Positions 25,121 through 32,376 of a stretch of 45,450 nt of DNA are shown one piece after another. This DNA comes from an uncultured Collinsella sp. (GTDB lineage Bacteria > Actinomycetota > Coriobacteriia > Coriobacteriales > Coriobacteriaceae). Under the pieces are notes generated by a model. That model saw only the letters and a list, made by a program, of their open reading frames with translations. It was not told the origin of the DNA and searched no databases. Position numbers and translations under genes: made by a program. Numbering within the stretch: the stretch's first letter is position 1; every line of letters starts with the position of its first letter. Location: contig CABQLK010000012.1 of NCBI GenBank assembly GCA_902465015.1, forward strand, positions 1-45,450. The letters are read 5' to 3'.

Positions 25121-26041
25121 GTGGCAACTCAGAAATTCACCGGCGTTATCCCTCCCGTCGTTGTTCCCGATACCGAAGATCACCAGCTCGATGTTGTCTC
25201 CTTTGAGCGCAGCATCAACCGCATGATCGACGCCGGCGTCGATGGACTGTTCTTCCTGGGATCCTCGGGCGAGGTCGTCTTCTCCACCGACGAGCGCCGT
25301 CGCCAGATTATCGCCGAGGCCGTCCGTATCGTCGACCACCGCGTGCCTGTTCTGGTCGGCATCATCGATACCGAGACCGAGCGCATGATCGAGCACGGCA
25401 AGGTCGCTCAGGAGCTGGGCGCCGATGCGCTTGTCGCCACCTGCCCGTTCTATGCCCTGCAGGGCATGACCGAGGTCGAGGAGCATTTCCGCATCCTGCA
25501 CGAGGAACTCGACTTGCCCATCTTTGCCTATGACATTCCCGTCTGCGTTCACACCAAACTCCCCTGGAAGCTCCTTGCCAAGCTCGGCGCCGAGGGCGTC
25601 CTTGCTGGCGTCAAGGATTCCTCCGGTGATGACATCTCGTTCCGCTACCTCGTTCAGGAGAACGAGAAGAACGGCCATCCGATGAGCATTCTCACCGGTC
25701 ACGAGGTTGTTGTCGACGGCGCCTACCTCGGTGGCGCCGACGGTTCCGTCCCGGGTCTCGCCAACGTTGAGCCCGAGGGCTACGTGCGTCAGTGGAAGGC
25801 CGCTCAGGCTGGTGACTGGGCTACCGTCAAGGCCGAGCAGGATCGCCTCAATGAGATTTCGCACATCTGGGATGTCACCTCGGGCGTCCAGGGCTATGCC
25901 GGTGGCGTCGGCGCCTTCAAGACCGCTATGAACCTCATGGGCATCTTCGACAGCCCGACCATGCCGCGCCCGGTGAAGGCCATGACCGGCGAGAACGTCG
26001 AGGCGATTAAGAAGGTCCTCCAGGACAACGGCCTCCTGTAA
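25121..26041 (+). CDS. nanA: Dihydrodipicolinate synthase/N-acetylneuraminate lyase family aldolase, probable N-acetylneuraminate lyase
   Basis: Predicted to cleave N-acetylneuraminate into N-acetylmannosamine and pyruvate through a Schiff base. The 306-aa protein is a class I TIM-barrel aldolase with GSSGE at residues 47-51 (pyruvate carboxylate site), Y137 in YDIP, and the Schiff-base lysine K165 in GVKDSSGD. Those motifs differ from E. coli NanA and from DapA (both nearer GSTGE or GTTGE and GVKQ or GIKE), so the substrate is inferred from context: NanE and a ROK kinase follow, and sialic acid transport genes precede. The start is GTG 25121 after TAAGGAG. A different 2-keto-3-deoxy acid aldolase remains possible. 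Confidence 0.8.
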   Translation: MATQKFTGVIPPVVVPDTEDHQLDVVSFERSINRMIDAGVDGLFFLGSSGEVVFSTDERRRQIIAEAVRIVDHRVPVLVGIIDTETERMIEHGKVAQELGADALVATCPFYALQGMTEVEEHFRILHEELDLPIFAYDIPVCVHTKLPWKLLAKLGAEGVLAGVKDSSGDDISFRYLVQENEKNGHPMSILTGHEVVVDGAYLGGADGSVPGLANVEPEGYVRQWKAAQAGDWATVKAEQDRLNEISHIWDVTSGVQGYAGGVGAFKTAMNLMGIFDSPTMPRPVKAMTGENVEAIKKVLQDNGLL

Positions 26042-26044
26042 AGC

Positions 26045-26139
26045 TTCCCCGGGCACCCGATCTTGGGGCTCAAGCGGTCGAGCGTGACCCATTAGGTCAA
26101 CGCCCGACCGCTTTCACCCCAACCTCGGGCACCCGGGAA
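26045..26139 (+). repeat. Long imperfect hairpin between the aldolase and ROK kinase genes
   Basis: About 95 bases fold into one interrupted helix. From outside in, CCCGGG pairs with CCCGGG, CCCGA with TCGGG, TTGGGG with CCCCAA, AGCGGTCG with CGACCGCT, GCG with CGC and TGACC with GGTCA, around the loop CATTA. Small, mostly symmetric internal loops separate these blocks. No U-run follows, so it is not a standard terminator; RNA stabilisation, processing or a protein-binding palindrome are possible roles. Confidence 0.6.
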
Positions 26140-26211
26140 ACCTTTACCAAGCTGCGGCGATTACACCGCCTTCATTTCCTGTAGTTGTTTTTATCTCCGA
26201 AGGAGAGCGAC

Positions 26212-27177
26212 ATGGAGAACAAGTACGTCTGCTCTGTCGATATCGGCGGAACTAAGATCGCGACCGCCATCATGGAGTACCCGGCTGACGGCAGCGTGCC
26301 CCATCCCGTTTTTGAGGCCGAGGTTCCTACCGAGGCCCAGGAGGGCGGCGAGGCCGTCTTCCAGCGTATCGAGGCGTCCATCAAGGCTGCTCTCGAGGCG
26401 AATCCCGATGTTGAGGTCCTTGGCGTCGGTATCGGTGCCGCCGGCGTTGTCGATCCCAAGACGGGTGCCATTGCGTATGCCAACGAGATCATGCCCGGCT
26501 GGTCCGGCGTTCAGTTGGGGCCGCGTCTGCGCGAGGACCTCGGTCTTCCCGTTTCCGTTGTAGGCGACGTGCAGGCTCATGCTCTGGGCGAGGCCCACTG
26601 GGGCGTCGGCAAGGGCAAGTTCTCCGTCTTGTGTCTTGGCATCGGTACGGGCATCGGCGGCGCATATGTCGAGAACGGCCGCGTGATGCAGGGCTTCCAT
26701 GGTGCTGCCGGCCATATGGGCCACATCGAGTGCTCGGCTGCCGCCGGCATTCCCTGCGCCTGCGGGCGTTCCGGCCATCTGGAGTCGGTTGCTTCGGGCA
26801 CTTCCATTGGTCGAATGTACGATGAGCGTTTTGGCCGCGTCGACCCCAGCCGTCCTTCGGTCGGTCGCGATGTGAACGACCTGTGCCGTGCGGGCGACGC
26901 AAAGGCGACCGAGGTCATCCATGACGCCGGCTTTGCGCTGGGTGCCAGCTTGGGCTCGCTCGCTAACATCCTGGACCCTGAGGTCATCGTGCTTTCGGGC
27001 GGCGTGATTCACCAAGGTCCCGATTGGCGTTCACAGACTTGGAAGGATTCGGTGCACGAGGGCTATGCCAGCCAGGCGCTCGATCCGCTTCAGGACACGC
27101 CGATCCTCATCGGTTCTCTGGAGGGCGATGCTCCGCTCATCGGTGCCGCTGAGCATCTTCTTGCCTCGTTGAAGTAA
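26212..27177 (+). CDS. nanK: ROK-family sugar kinase, probable N-acetylmannosamine kinase
   Basis: Predicted to phosphorylate ManNAc to ManNAc-6-P with ATP, between the lyase and NanE. The 321-aa protein has the ATP-binding DIGGTKIATAIM at residue 10, GIGAAGVVD, and GTGIGGAYV before the zinc site. The zinc region contains GHMGH (H168, H171), C174, and C182-x-C184-G-x-x-G-H189; the last residue of the usual CxCGxxGC motif is His. There is no N-terminal helix-turn-helix, so it is a kinase, not a ROK repressor. ATG 26212 follows AAGGAG. The substrate is inferred from operon position; glucokinase-like activity cannot be excluded. Confidence 0.83.
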   Translation: MENKYVCSVDIGGTKIATAIMEYPADGSVPHPVFEAEVPTEAQEGGEAVFQRIEASIKAALEANPDVEVLGVGIGAAGVVDPKTGAIAYANEIMPGWSGVQLGPRLREDLGLPVSVVGDVQAHALGEAHWGVGKGKFSVLCLGIGTGIGGAYVENGRVMQGFHGAAGHMGHIECSAAAGIPCACGRSGHLESVASGTSIGRMYDERFGRVDPSRPSVGRDVNDLCRAGDAKATEVIHDAGFALGASLGSLANILDPEVIVLSGGVIHQGPDWRSQTWKDSVHEGYASQALDPLQDTPILIGSLEGDAPLIGAAEHLLASLK

Positions 27178-27193
27178 ACGTATCTTCTGTAGG

Positions 27194-27224
27194 AGCCTCC
27201 CGAGACAACACGCCTCGGGAGGCT
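27194..27224 (+). repeat. Intercistronic hairpin between the ROK kinase and nanE genes
   Basis: A perfect 11-bp stem (27194-27204 with 27214-27224, 9-base loop) is followed by GTTCTG, not a U-run. It lies just before the nanE ribosome binding site. Confidence 0.5.
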
Positions 27225-27247
27225 GTTCTGAGAAAGGTTGCAGCCTT

Positions 27248-27934
27248 ATGACCGTCGATCCTTTGATTCAATCCCTGAAGGGTAAGCTCGTCGTGAGCGT
27301 TCAGGCGTATATGGGCGAGCCGCTTCGTACGCCCGAGACCATGGCTCAAATGTCTCGTGCTTGCGAGCTCGGCGGCGCCGCCGCCATTCGCTGCCAGGGC
27401 CTTGCCGACATTGCCGCCATTAAGGGTCGCTGTGAGGTTCCTGTTATCGGCCTGTGGAAGGATGGGCACGAGGGCGTTTACATCACGCCGACGCTGCGTC
27501 ACGCTCGCGCCTGCGTTGCTGCGGGTGCCGATATCGTGGCGATCGACGCCACCGATCGTCCGCGTCCCGACGGCAAGTCGGTCGAGGATACCTTCCGCCC
27601 GCTGCACGAGGAGGGTGTGCTCCTGATGGCGGATTGTGCCACCATCGAGGACATTCGCCGTGCTGTTGATATGGGCTTCGACCTGGTATCCACCACGCTT
27701 TCTCACGGTGTCGCTGCCATCGACTGCACCATGGCCGATGGCCCCGATCTGCCGCTCCTGCGTCAGGCGACCGAGGAATTCCCCGGTCTTCCCATCATCT
27801 GCGAGGGCCGCGTGCACACGCCCGAGGAGGCTCGCGCCGCGATCGATGCTGGCGCCTGGGCCGTTGTCGTCGGCACCGCCATCACGCACCCCACGAGTAT
27901 TACGAGTTGGTTCAAGGCTGCGCTTGAGGCGTAA
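27248..27934 (+). CDS. nanE: N-acetylmannosamine-6-phosphate 2-epimerase
   Basis: Predicted to convert ManNAc-6-P to GlcNAc-6-P in the cytosol, which then enters amino-sugar metabolism. The 228-aa TIM-barrel protein has the NanE hallmarks: an N-terminal LKGKLVVSVQA, PVIGLWK carrying the catalytic lysine, VAIDATDRPRPDG, and CEGRVHTPEEA with the catalytic glutamate, then AVVVGTAITHP near the end. The length is normal. It is the last gene of the sialic acid operon. Neither nagA nor nagB is in the window, so later steps must be encoded elsewhere. Confidence 0.95.
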   Translation: MTVDPLIQSLKGKLVVSVQAYMGEPLRTPETMAQMSRACELGGAAAIRCQGLADIAAIKGRCEVPVIGLWKDGHEGVYITPTLRHARACVAAGADIVAIDATDRPRPDGKSVEDTFRPLHEEGVLLMADCATIEDIRRAVDMGFDLVSTTLSHGVAAIDCTMADGPDLPLLRQATEEFPGLPIICEGRVHTPEEARAAIDAGAWAVVVGTAITHPTSITSWFKAALEA

Positions 27935-27961
27935 GACAGGCCTCGTATCCGCTCGGGGCGG

Positions 27962-27967
27962 TATACT
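27962..27967 (+). promoter_or_regulatory. Possible -10 element between nanE and rapZ
   Basis: TATACT at 27962-27967 would start transcription near 27974, upstream of the hairpin terminator at 27986-28022. No clear -35 box is seen. If real, rapZ transcription would have to pass the terminator. Confidence 0.3.
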
Positions 27968-27985
27968 CAATATAGGCAATTGACC

Positions 27986-28022
27986 GCGCGGGATCCGGGT
28001 TGCTGGGTCCCGCGCTTGTTTT
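27986..28022 (+). terminator. Terminator of the sialic acid operon
   Basis: A stem of 11 bp with one G-U pair (27986-27996 with 28005-28015) is followed by TTGTTTT. It is the only structure in the sialic acid locus with a convincing U-tract, and it ends 13 bases before the first possible rapZ start. Confidence 0.75.
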
Positions 28023-28035
28023 CGGGAGGCAGCAC

Positions 28036-28956
28036 ATGCAAAAGGGAGATGCCATGGATGCGGCGGAGCGCTCGGAGCGCATCCCCGATATCGTCATCAT
28101 CACCGGAATGTCCGGATCGGGCCGCACGCAGGCCATGCACGTGTTCGAGGACATGGGCTATTTTTGCATCGATAACCTGCCTCCGCGTCTCATCGCCCAG
28201 CTTGCCGAGCTCGTCGGCATCAATACGGGCGTGGGCAGGCATCTCGCCGTCACCTGCGATTTGCGTAGCCAGGGACTGTTTGACGAGTTGCTCGATGCGG
28301 TCGCCGCGCTCGAAGAGCGCGAGATGAGCTGCGACATCGTGTTCCTGGAGGCTTCTGACGAGGTGCTGATTCGTCGCTACAGCGAAAATCGCCGCCGTCA
28401 TCCCATTGCCAAGCCGGGGGAGACTACGGCCGATGCCATTCAGCGCGAGCGCCTTCAGCTTCAGGGCGTGCGCGACCGAGCCGATATGATTATCGACACG
28501 AGCCGTCTGCGCACCTCTGCGCTGCGCAACAAGCTACGTATGGCATTTTCCGAGCTGTCCGACCAGCAGCTCATGGACGTCCACGTGTTCTCGTTTGGCT
28601 TTAAGCACGGCATGCCCGTCGAGGCGGACATTATGATCGACGTCCGCTTCCTGCCCAATCCGTTCTACGATCCCGAGATGCGCACGATGACCGGTCTCGA
28701 TAAAAAGGTCTCCGATTTTGTTCTGGATCATCCCAAGACGCAGGAGTTTTGGAAGGCTTGGACACAGCTGCTCGATACGGTGATGCCGGGCTATATCGCG
28801 GAGGGTAAGCCGCAGCTTTCTATCGCCATCGGCTGCACGGGCGGCCAGCACCGCAGCGTTGCCATTGCCGAGGCCACGGCCCGTTACCTGGAAGGCGCTC
28901 AGTATCATGTGAGCATCTCCCACCGCGACCTGTCGCGCGCCAACACGAAGGCATAG
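28036..28956 (+). CDS. rapZ: RapZ-family RNase adapter / nucleotide-binding protein
   Basis: A 306-aa protein of the RapZ/YvcJ family. In enterobacteria RapZ guides small-RNA decay controlling GlmS; the role in actinobacteria is less clear. The N-terminal P-loop reads GMSGSGRT (24-31), with Arg replacing the canonical Lys, as in other actinobacterial members. The middle has DNLPP and RRYSENRRRHPI. The C-terminal domain has DVRFLPNPFYDPEMR and IAIGCTGGQHRSVAIAE, the conserved putative ligand-binding loop. ATG 28036 has GGGAGG six bases upstream; ATG 28054, preceded by AAAGGGAG, is an alternative six codons shorter. whiA follows six bases after its stop. Confidence 0.93.
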   Translation: MQKGDAMDAAERSERIPDIVIITGMSGSGRTQAMHVFEDMGYFCIDNLPPRLIAQLAELVGINTGVGRHLAVTCDLRSQGLFDELLDAVAALEEREMSCDIVFLEASDEVLIRRYSENRRRHPIAKPGETTADAIQRERLQLQGVRDRADMIIDTSRLRTSALRNKLRMAFSELSDQQLMDVHVFSFGFKHGMPVEADIMIDVRFLPNPFYDPEMRTMTGLDKKVSDFVLDHPKTQEFWKAWTQLLDTVMPGYIAEGKPQLSIAIGCTGGQHRSVAIAEATARYLEGAQYHVSISHRDLSRANTKA

Positions 28957-28962
28957 GCCTGC

Positions 28963-29868
28963 ATGTCGTTTACCGCTGAGGTGCGCGACGAGCTTGCGCG
29001 CTGCGAACCCGAATGTGAATACTGCGACTTGTCGACGCTTGCCGCTCTCACGCGCGTGAGCGGTACGCTCTCGCTTACCGGCTCTGGGCGGTATCGTTTG
29101 ACGGTTGCGACTGAGACGGGAGCCGTCGCGCGCACGATGATCACGCTGACGCATCGTATCCTTAAGCTCAAAACGGAGTTCACCGTCCGTAAATCTGTAT
29201 TGCATAAGGTTCGAAACTACCTCATCACCTTGCCTGATCAGCCCGATTTGGATAAGGCTCTGGTGCTGCTGGGTATCCTCGACCGGAGGGAAGGGCTCGT
29301 CGCTGGTGTTCCCCGGCACATCGTTGCCCGTCCCTGCTGCAGACTTGCCTACATCCGCGGCGCGCTCATCGCGGGCGGGTTCGTGGCCGATCCACGCGGC
29401 GACTTTCATTTGGAGATCGCGGTGCAGGGCGAGCAATATGCCAAGGGGCTTTGCGACCTGTTGGAGCAGATTGGGGTCCACGCGCGTGTTAATGCACGGC
29501 GGGGGTCTTATGCCGTGTACATTAAGAGCGCCGAGGAAATCGAGCATCTTTTAAAGCTGATTGGTGCCAAGCGCAGCGTTGCCGAGATTGAGGAGGCGCG
29601 CGCGGTCAAGTTGGTTAAGAACGACGTAAACCGTCGCGTGAATGCCGAACTGGCCAACCAGACCAGAAGTGCGGGTGCCGCCCAGCATCAGCTTGCGTTG
29701 ATCGATGAGCTCGAACAGCGGGGTTTGCGCGACACGCTTCCGGACGCCTTGGCAGTCTTTTGCGACCTGCGCGAGCGCTATCCCGATCTGTCACTGCGTG
29801 ATTTGGGGGAGATGGCTGACCCTCCCTTGTCGAAGTCAGCCCTCTACCATCGTGTTTTACGGCTTTAG
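28963..29868 (+). CDS. whiA: DNA-binding protein WhiA
   Basis: A 301-aa WhiA protein: an N-terminal degenerate LAGLIDADG-homing-endonuclease-like fold (RGALIAGGFVADPRGDFHLEI is the recognisable core) and a C-terminal sigma-70-region-4-like helix-turn-helix (RDLGEMADPPLSKSALYHRV). It controls sporulation septation in Streptomyces and cell division or chromosome processes in other Gram-positive bacteria. The protein ends soon after the helix-turn-helix, slightly shorter than many relatives. The rapZ-whiA pair is conserved, but the usual yvcK gene between them is absent here. Confidence 0.94.
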   Translation: MSFTAEVRDELARCEPECEYCDLSTLAALTRVSGTLSLTGSGRYRLTVATETGAVARTMITLTHRILKLKTEFTVRKSVLHKVRNYLITLPDQPDLDKALVLLGILDRREGLVAGVPRHIVARPCCRLAYIRGALIAGGFVADPRGDFHLEIAVQGEQYAKGLCDLLEQIGVHARVNARRGSYAVYIKSAEEIEHLLKLIGAKRSVAEIEEARAVKLVKNDVNRRVNAELANQTRSAGAAQHQLALIDELEQRGLRDTLPDALAVFCDLRERYPDLSLRDLGEMADPPLSKSALYHRVLRL

Positions 29869-29871
29869 TAT

Positions 29872-29947
29872 TTAAAACGTTTTAACGTAAATTTGATTTT
29901 CAATTTCGAGCATTCTCGTGAAATTCAAGTCAAAAAAAAGGTATATT
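29872..29947 (+). promoter_or_regulatory. gap promoter region with operator-like palindrome
   Basis: The AT-rich 151-base gap contains the perfect 14-bp palindrome TTAAAACGTTTTAA (29872-29885), a stem-loop AATTTCGAG/CTCG-TG-AAATT at 29903-29925, and TATATT at 29942-29947 as the probable -10. GTGAAA at 29918-29923 is the best -35, with an 18-base spacer. The palindrome resembles operators of LacI/GntR-type sugar regulators, which would suit control of glycolysis. Confidence 0.5.
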
Positions 29948-30019
29948 AGGCGAGTGGTTAGTTTGTGGGCCTCAACGGCGGGCGCTGTAGCTCGCGGGGG
30001 CCTTACGAAAGGAGACACA

Positions 30020-31045
30020 ATGGCAGTAAAGGTTGCTATTAACGGCTTCGGTCGCATCGGTCGTCTGGCTTTCCGTCAGATGTTCGGTCATGAAGGCTCC
30101 GAGATCGTCGCTATCAACGACCTCACCTCTCCCGATATGCTCGCTTACCTGCTGAAGTACGACTCCACGCAGGGCAACTACGCTCGCGATCACGAGGTCG
30201 TTGCTGGCGAGGATTCCATCACCGTTGACGGCAAGGAGATCAAGATCTACAAGGAGGCCGACGCTAACAACCTGCCTTGGGGCGACCTTGACGTCGACGT
30301 CGTTCTCGAGTGCACCGGCTTCTACACCAGCAAGGCTAAGGCTCAGGCCCACATCAACGCTGGCGCCAAGAAGGTCGTCATCTCCGCTCCGGCCGGCAGC
30401 GATCTGCCCACCATCGTGTACAACGTCAACCATGAGACGCTGACCGCTGAGGACAACATCATCTCCGCTGCTTCCTGCACCACCAACTGCCTCGCCCCGA
30501 TGGCCAAGGGTCTGAACGACTTCGCTCCCATCGTGTCCGGCATCATGACCACCATCCACGCCTTCACCGGCGACCAGATGCCGCTCGACGGCCCGCAGCG
30601 CAAGGGCAACTTCCGTCGCTCCCGCGCCTGCTCCGAGAACATCGTCCCGAACACTACGGGCGCTGCCAAGGCCATCGGCCTGGTTCTCCCCGAGCTCAAC
30701 GGCAAGCTCATCGGTGCCGCCCAGCGCGTCCCGACGCCGACCGGCTCGCTGACCAACCTCTACGCCGTCGTTGACAAGAAGGTCACCGTCGACGAGGTCA
30801 ACGCTGCCATGAAGGCCTACGCCGAGACCATCCCCGAGACCTTCGCCTACAACGAGGACCAGATCGTCTCCCGCGACATCGTCGGCGAGACCCACGGCTC
30901 CATCTTCGACGCCACTCAGACCATGTGCTCTGACCTCGGCAACGGCCAGACCCTCGTTCAGGTCACCTCTTGGTACGACAACGAGAACTCCTACACCTCT
31001 CAGATGGTCCGCACCATCAAGTACTTCGAGAAGTTCGTTGCTTAA
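30020..31045 (+). CDS. gap: Glyceraldehyde-3-phosphate dehydrogenase, type I
   Basis: Glycolytic enzyme that oxidises glyceraldehyde 3-phosphate to 1,3-bisphosphoglycerate with NAD. The 341-aa protein has the Rossmann motif INGFGRIGRLAFRQM, the catalytic C153 in ASCTTNCLAPM, and the C-terminal SWYDNENSYTSQMVRT. The segment after the active site, HAFTGDQMPLDGPQRKGNF, differs from the common HSYTNDQ pattern but belongs to a recognised bacterial variant. ATG 30020 follows AAAGGAG. Codon use is highly biased, as expected for an abundant protein. A strong terminator separates it from pgk. Confidence 0.97.
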   Translation: MAVKVAINGFGRIGRLAFRQMFGHEGSEIVAINDLTSPDMLAYLLKYDSTQGNYARDHEVVAGEDSITVDGKEIKIYKEADANNLPWGDLDVDVVLECTGFYTSKAKAQAHINAGAKKVVISAPAGSDLPTIVYNVNHETLTAEDNIISAASCTTNCLAPMAKGLNDFAPIVSGIMTTIHAFTGDQMPLDGPQRKGNFRRSRACSENIVPNTTGAAKAIGLVLPELNGKLIGAAQRVPTPTGSLTNLYAVVDKKVTVDEVNAAMKAYAETIPETFAYNEDQIVSRDIVGETHGSIFDATQTMCSDLGNGQTLVQVTSWYDNENSYTSQMVRTIKYFEKFVA

Positions 31046-31082
31046 TTTAGCTTTTAGCGAATAGCTCGTTGAGCGTCTAAAG

Positions 31083-31129
31083 AAGGGCGCGGCCTTATAG
31101 GGCTTACACCCTAGGGTCGCGCCCTTTTT
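31083..31129 (+). terminator. Terminator between gap and pgk
   Basis: An 11-bp stem with one G-U pair (31084-31094 with 31115-31125), with inner pairing TAGGG/CCCTA, is followed by TTTTT. pgk must rely on read-through or a promoter in the 56 bases that follow. Confidence 0.85.
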
Positions 31130-31139
31130 ATAAGAAATC

Positions 31140-31162
31140 GTCTGCCGTAATGGGAGGCAGAC
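31140..31162 (+). promoter_or_regulatory. Hairpin in the pgk leader
   Basis: GTCTGCC (31140-31146) pairs with GGCAGAC (31156-31162), 24 bases before the pgk start. It may influence pgk translation or mark a processed 5' end. Confidence 0.35.
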
Positions 31163-31185
31163 ACGTACGAAAGGTAGAAGCAAAC

Positions 31186-32376
31186 ATGGCCTTTACCAAG
31201 AAGACCGTCCGCGACATCGATGTCGACGGAAAGCGCGTTCTCGTCCGCGTTGACTTTAACGTGCCTATCAAGGATGGCGTCGTTGGCGACACCACCCGTA
31301 TCAAGGCTGCCCTGCCCACCATCAACTACCTCGTTGAGCACAACGCTCGCGTCATCCTCATGAGCCACCTCGGCCGTCCCGAGGGCACCGGCTTCCAGCC
31401 CGAGCTGTCCCTCGAGCCCGTCGCCAAGAAGCTCGCTGAGCTCTCTGGTCTCGACGTTGCCTTTGTCGCTGACACCTACGGCGAGAAGGCTGCCGAGGCT
31501 GTCGCTGCCGTCGAGCCGGGTAAGGTCCTCGTTCTCGAGAACGTCCGTTTTGACAAGCGTGAGAAGAAGAACGATCCCGAGATCGCCAAGAAGCTCGCTT
31601 CCTATGGTGACGTCTTCGTTCTCGATGCCTTCGGCACCGCTCACCGCGCCCAGGGTTCCGTCGTGGGCCCCGCCGCTTACCTGCCTGCCGTCGCCGGCTT
31701 CTTGCTCGAGAAGGAGGTCGACACGCTGACCGGCATCTTCGCCGAGCCCGAGCGCCCCTTCGTCGCCATCGTCGGCGGTTCCAAGGTTTCCTCCAAGATC
31801 GGCGTTCTCGATCACCTCATCGACTCCGCTGACACCCTGATCATCGGTGGCGGCATGGCCTACACCTTCTTCCTGGCTCAGGGCCTGTCCGTTGGTCAGT
31901 CCCTCAAGGAAGAGGACTGGGTCGAGCGCGCCGGCGAGATGCTCAAGAAGGCCGAGGAGAAGGGTGTCAAGATCCTGCTCCCCATCGACAACCGTGTTGC
32001 CGATCACTTTGGCGAGGACGCTGTCCCCGAGGTTGTTGCTTCCGACGCTATCCCCGACGATCGTGAGGGTATGGACATCGGTCCCAAGACCGAGGAGCTC
32101 TATGCCGAGGCTGTCAAGGGCGCCAAGACCGTGTTCTGGAACGGCCCCATGGGCGTCTTCGAGTTTGACAACTTTGCTCACGGCACCCAGGCTATCGCCG
32201 AGGCTCTCGCCGAGGCTGACTGCACCTCGATCATCGGCGGTGGTGACTCTGTCGCAGCTGTCAACAAGTTCAACCTGGCCGACAAGATGAGCTGGATCTC
32301 CACCGGTGGTGGCGCTTCCATGGAGCTCGTCGAGGGTAAGGCCCTGCCCGGAGTGGAGGCGCTTCTCGATGCCTAA
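31186..32376 (+). CDS. pgk: Phosphoglycerate kinase
   Basis: Transfers phosphate from 1,3-bisphosphoglycerate to ADP, the first ATP-yielding step of glycolysis. The 396-aa two-domain protein has RVDFNVPIKDG near the N-terminus, SHLGRPEG, the basic substrate-binding segments, VGGSKVSSKIGVLDHL, NGPMGVFEF and the C-terminal nucleotide loop GGGDSVAAV. ATG 31186 is preceded by GAAAGG at a slightly long distance of 11 bases. Its stop overlaps the tpiA start by 8 bases, giving translational coupling. Confidence 0.97.
   Translation: MAFTKKTVRDIDVDGKRVLVRVDFNVPIKDGVVGDTTRIKAALPTINYLVEHNARVILMSHLGRPEGTGFQPELSLEPVAKKLAELSGLDVAFVADTYGEKAAEAVAAVEPGKVLVLENVRFDKREKKNDPEIAKKLASYGDVFVLDAFGTAHRAQGSVVGPAAYLPAVAGFLLEKEVDTLTGIFAEPERPFVAIVGGSKVSSKIGVLDHLIDSADTLIIGGGMAYTFFLAQGLSVGQSLKEEDWVERAGEMLKKAEEKGVKILLPIDNRVADHFGEDAVPEVVASDAIPDDREGMDIGPKTEELYAEAVKGAKTVFWNGPMGVFEFDNFAHGTQAIAEALAEADCTSIIGGGDSVAAVNKFNLADKMSWISTGGGASMELVEGKALPGVEALLDA

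Noticed and set aside
26212..27177. ROK protein as a transcriptional repressor of the operon
   Set aside because: It begins directly with the ATP-binding DIGGTK motif at residue 10 and has no N-terminal helix-turn-helix domain.
29969..30000. tRNA-like sequence before gap (GCTGTAGCTCGCGG)
   Set aside because: It resembles a D-arm by chance. No acceptor stem, anticodon loop or T arm can be folded around it.
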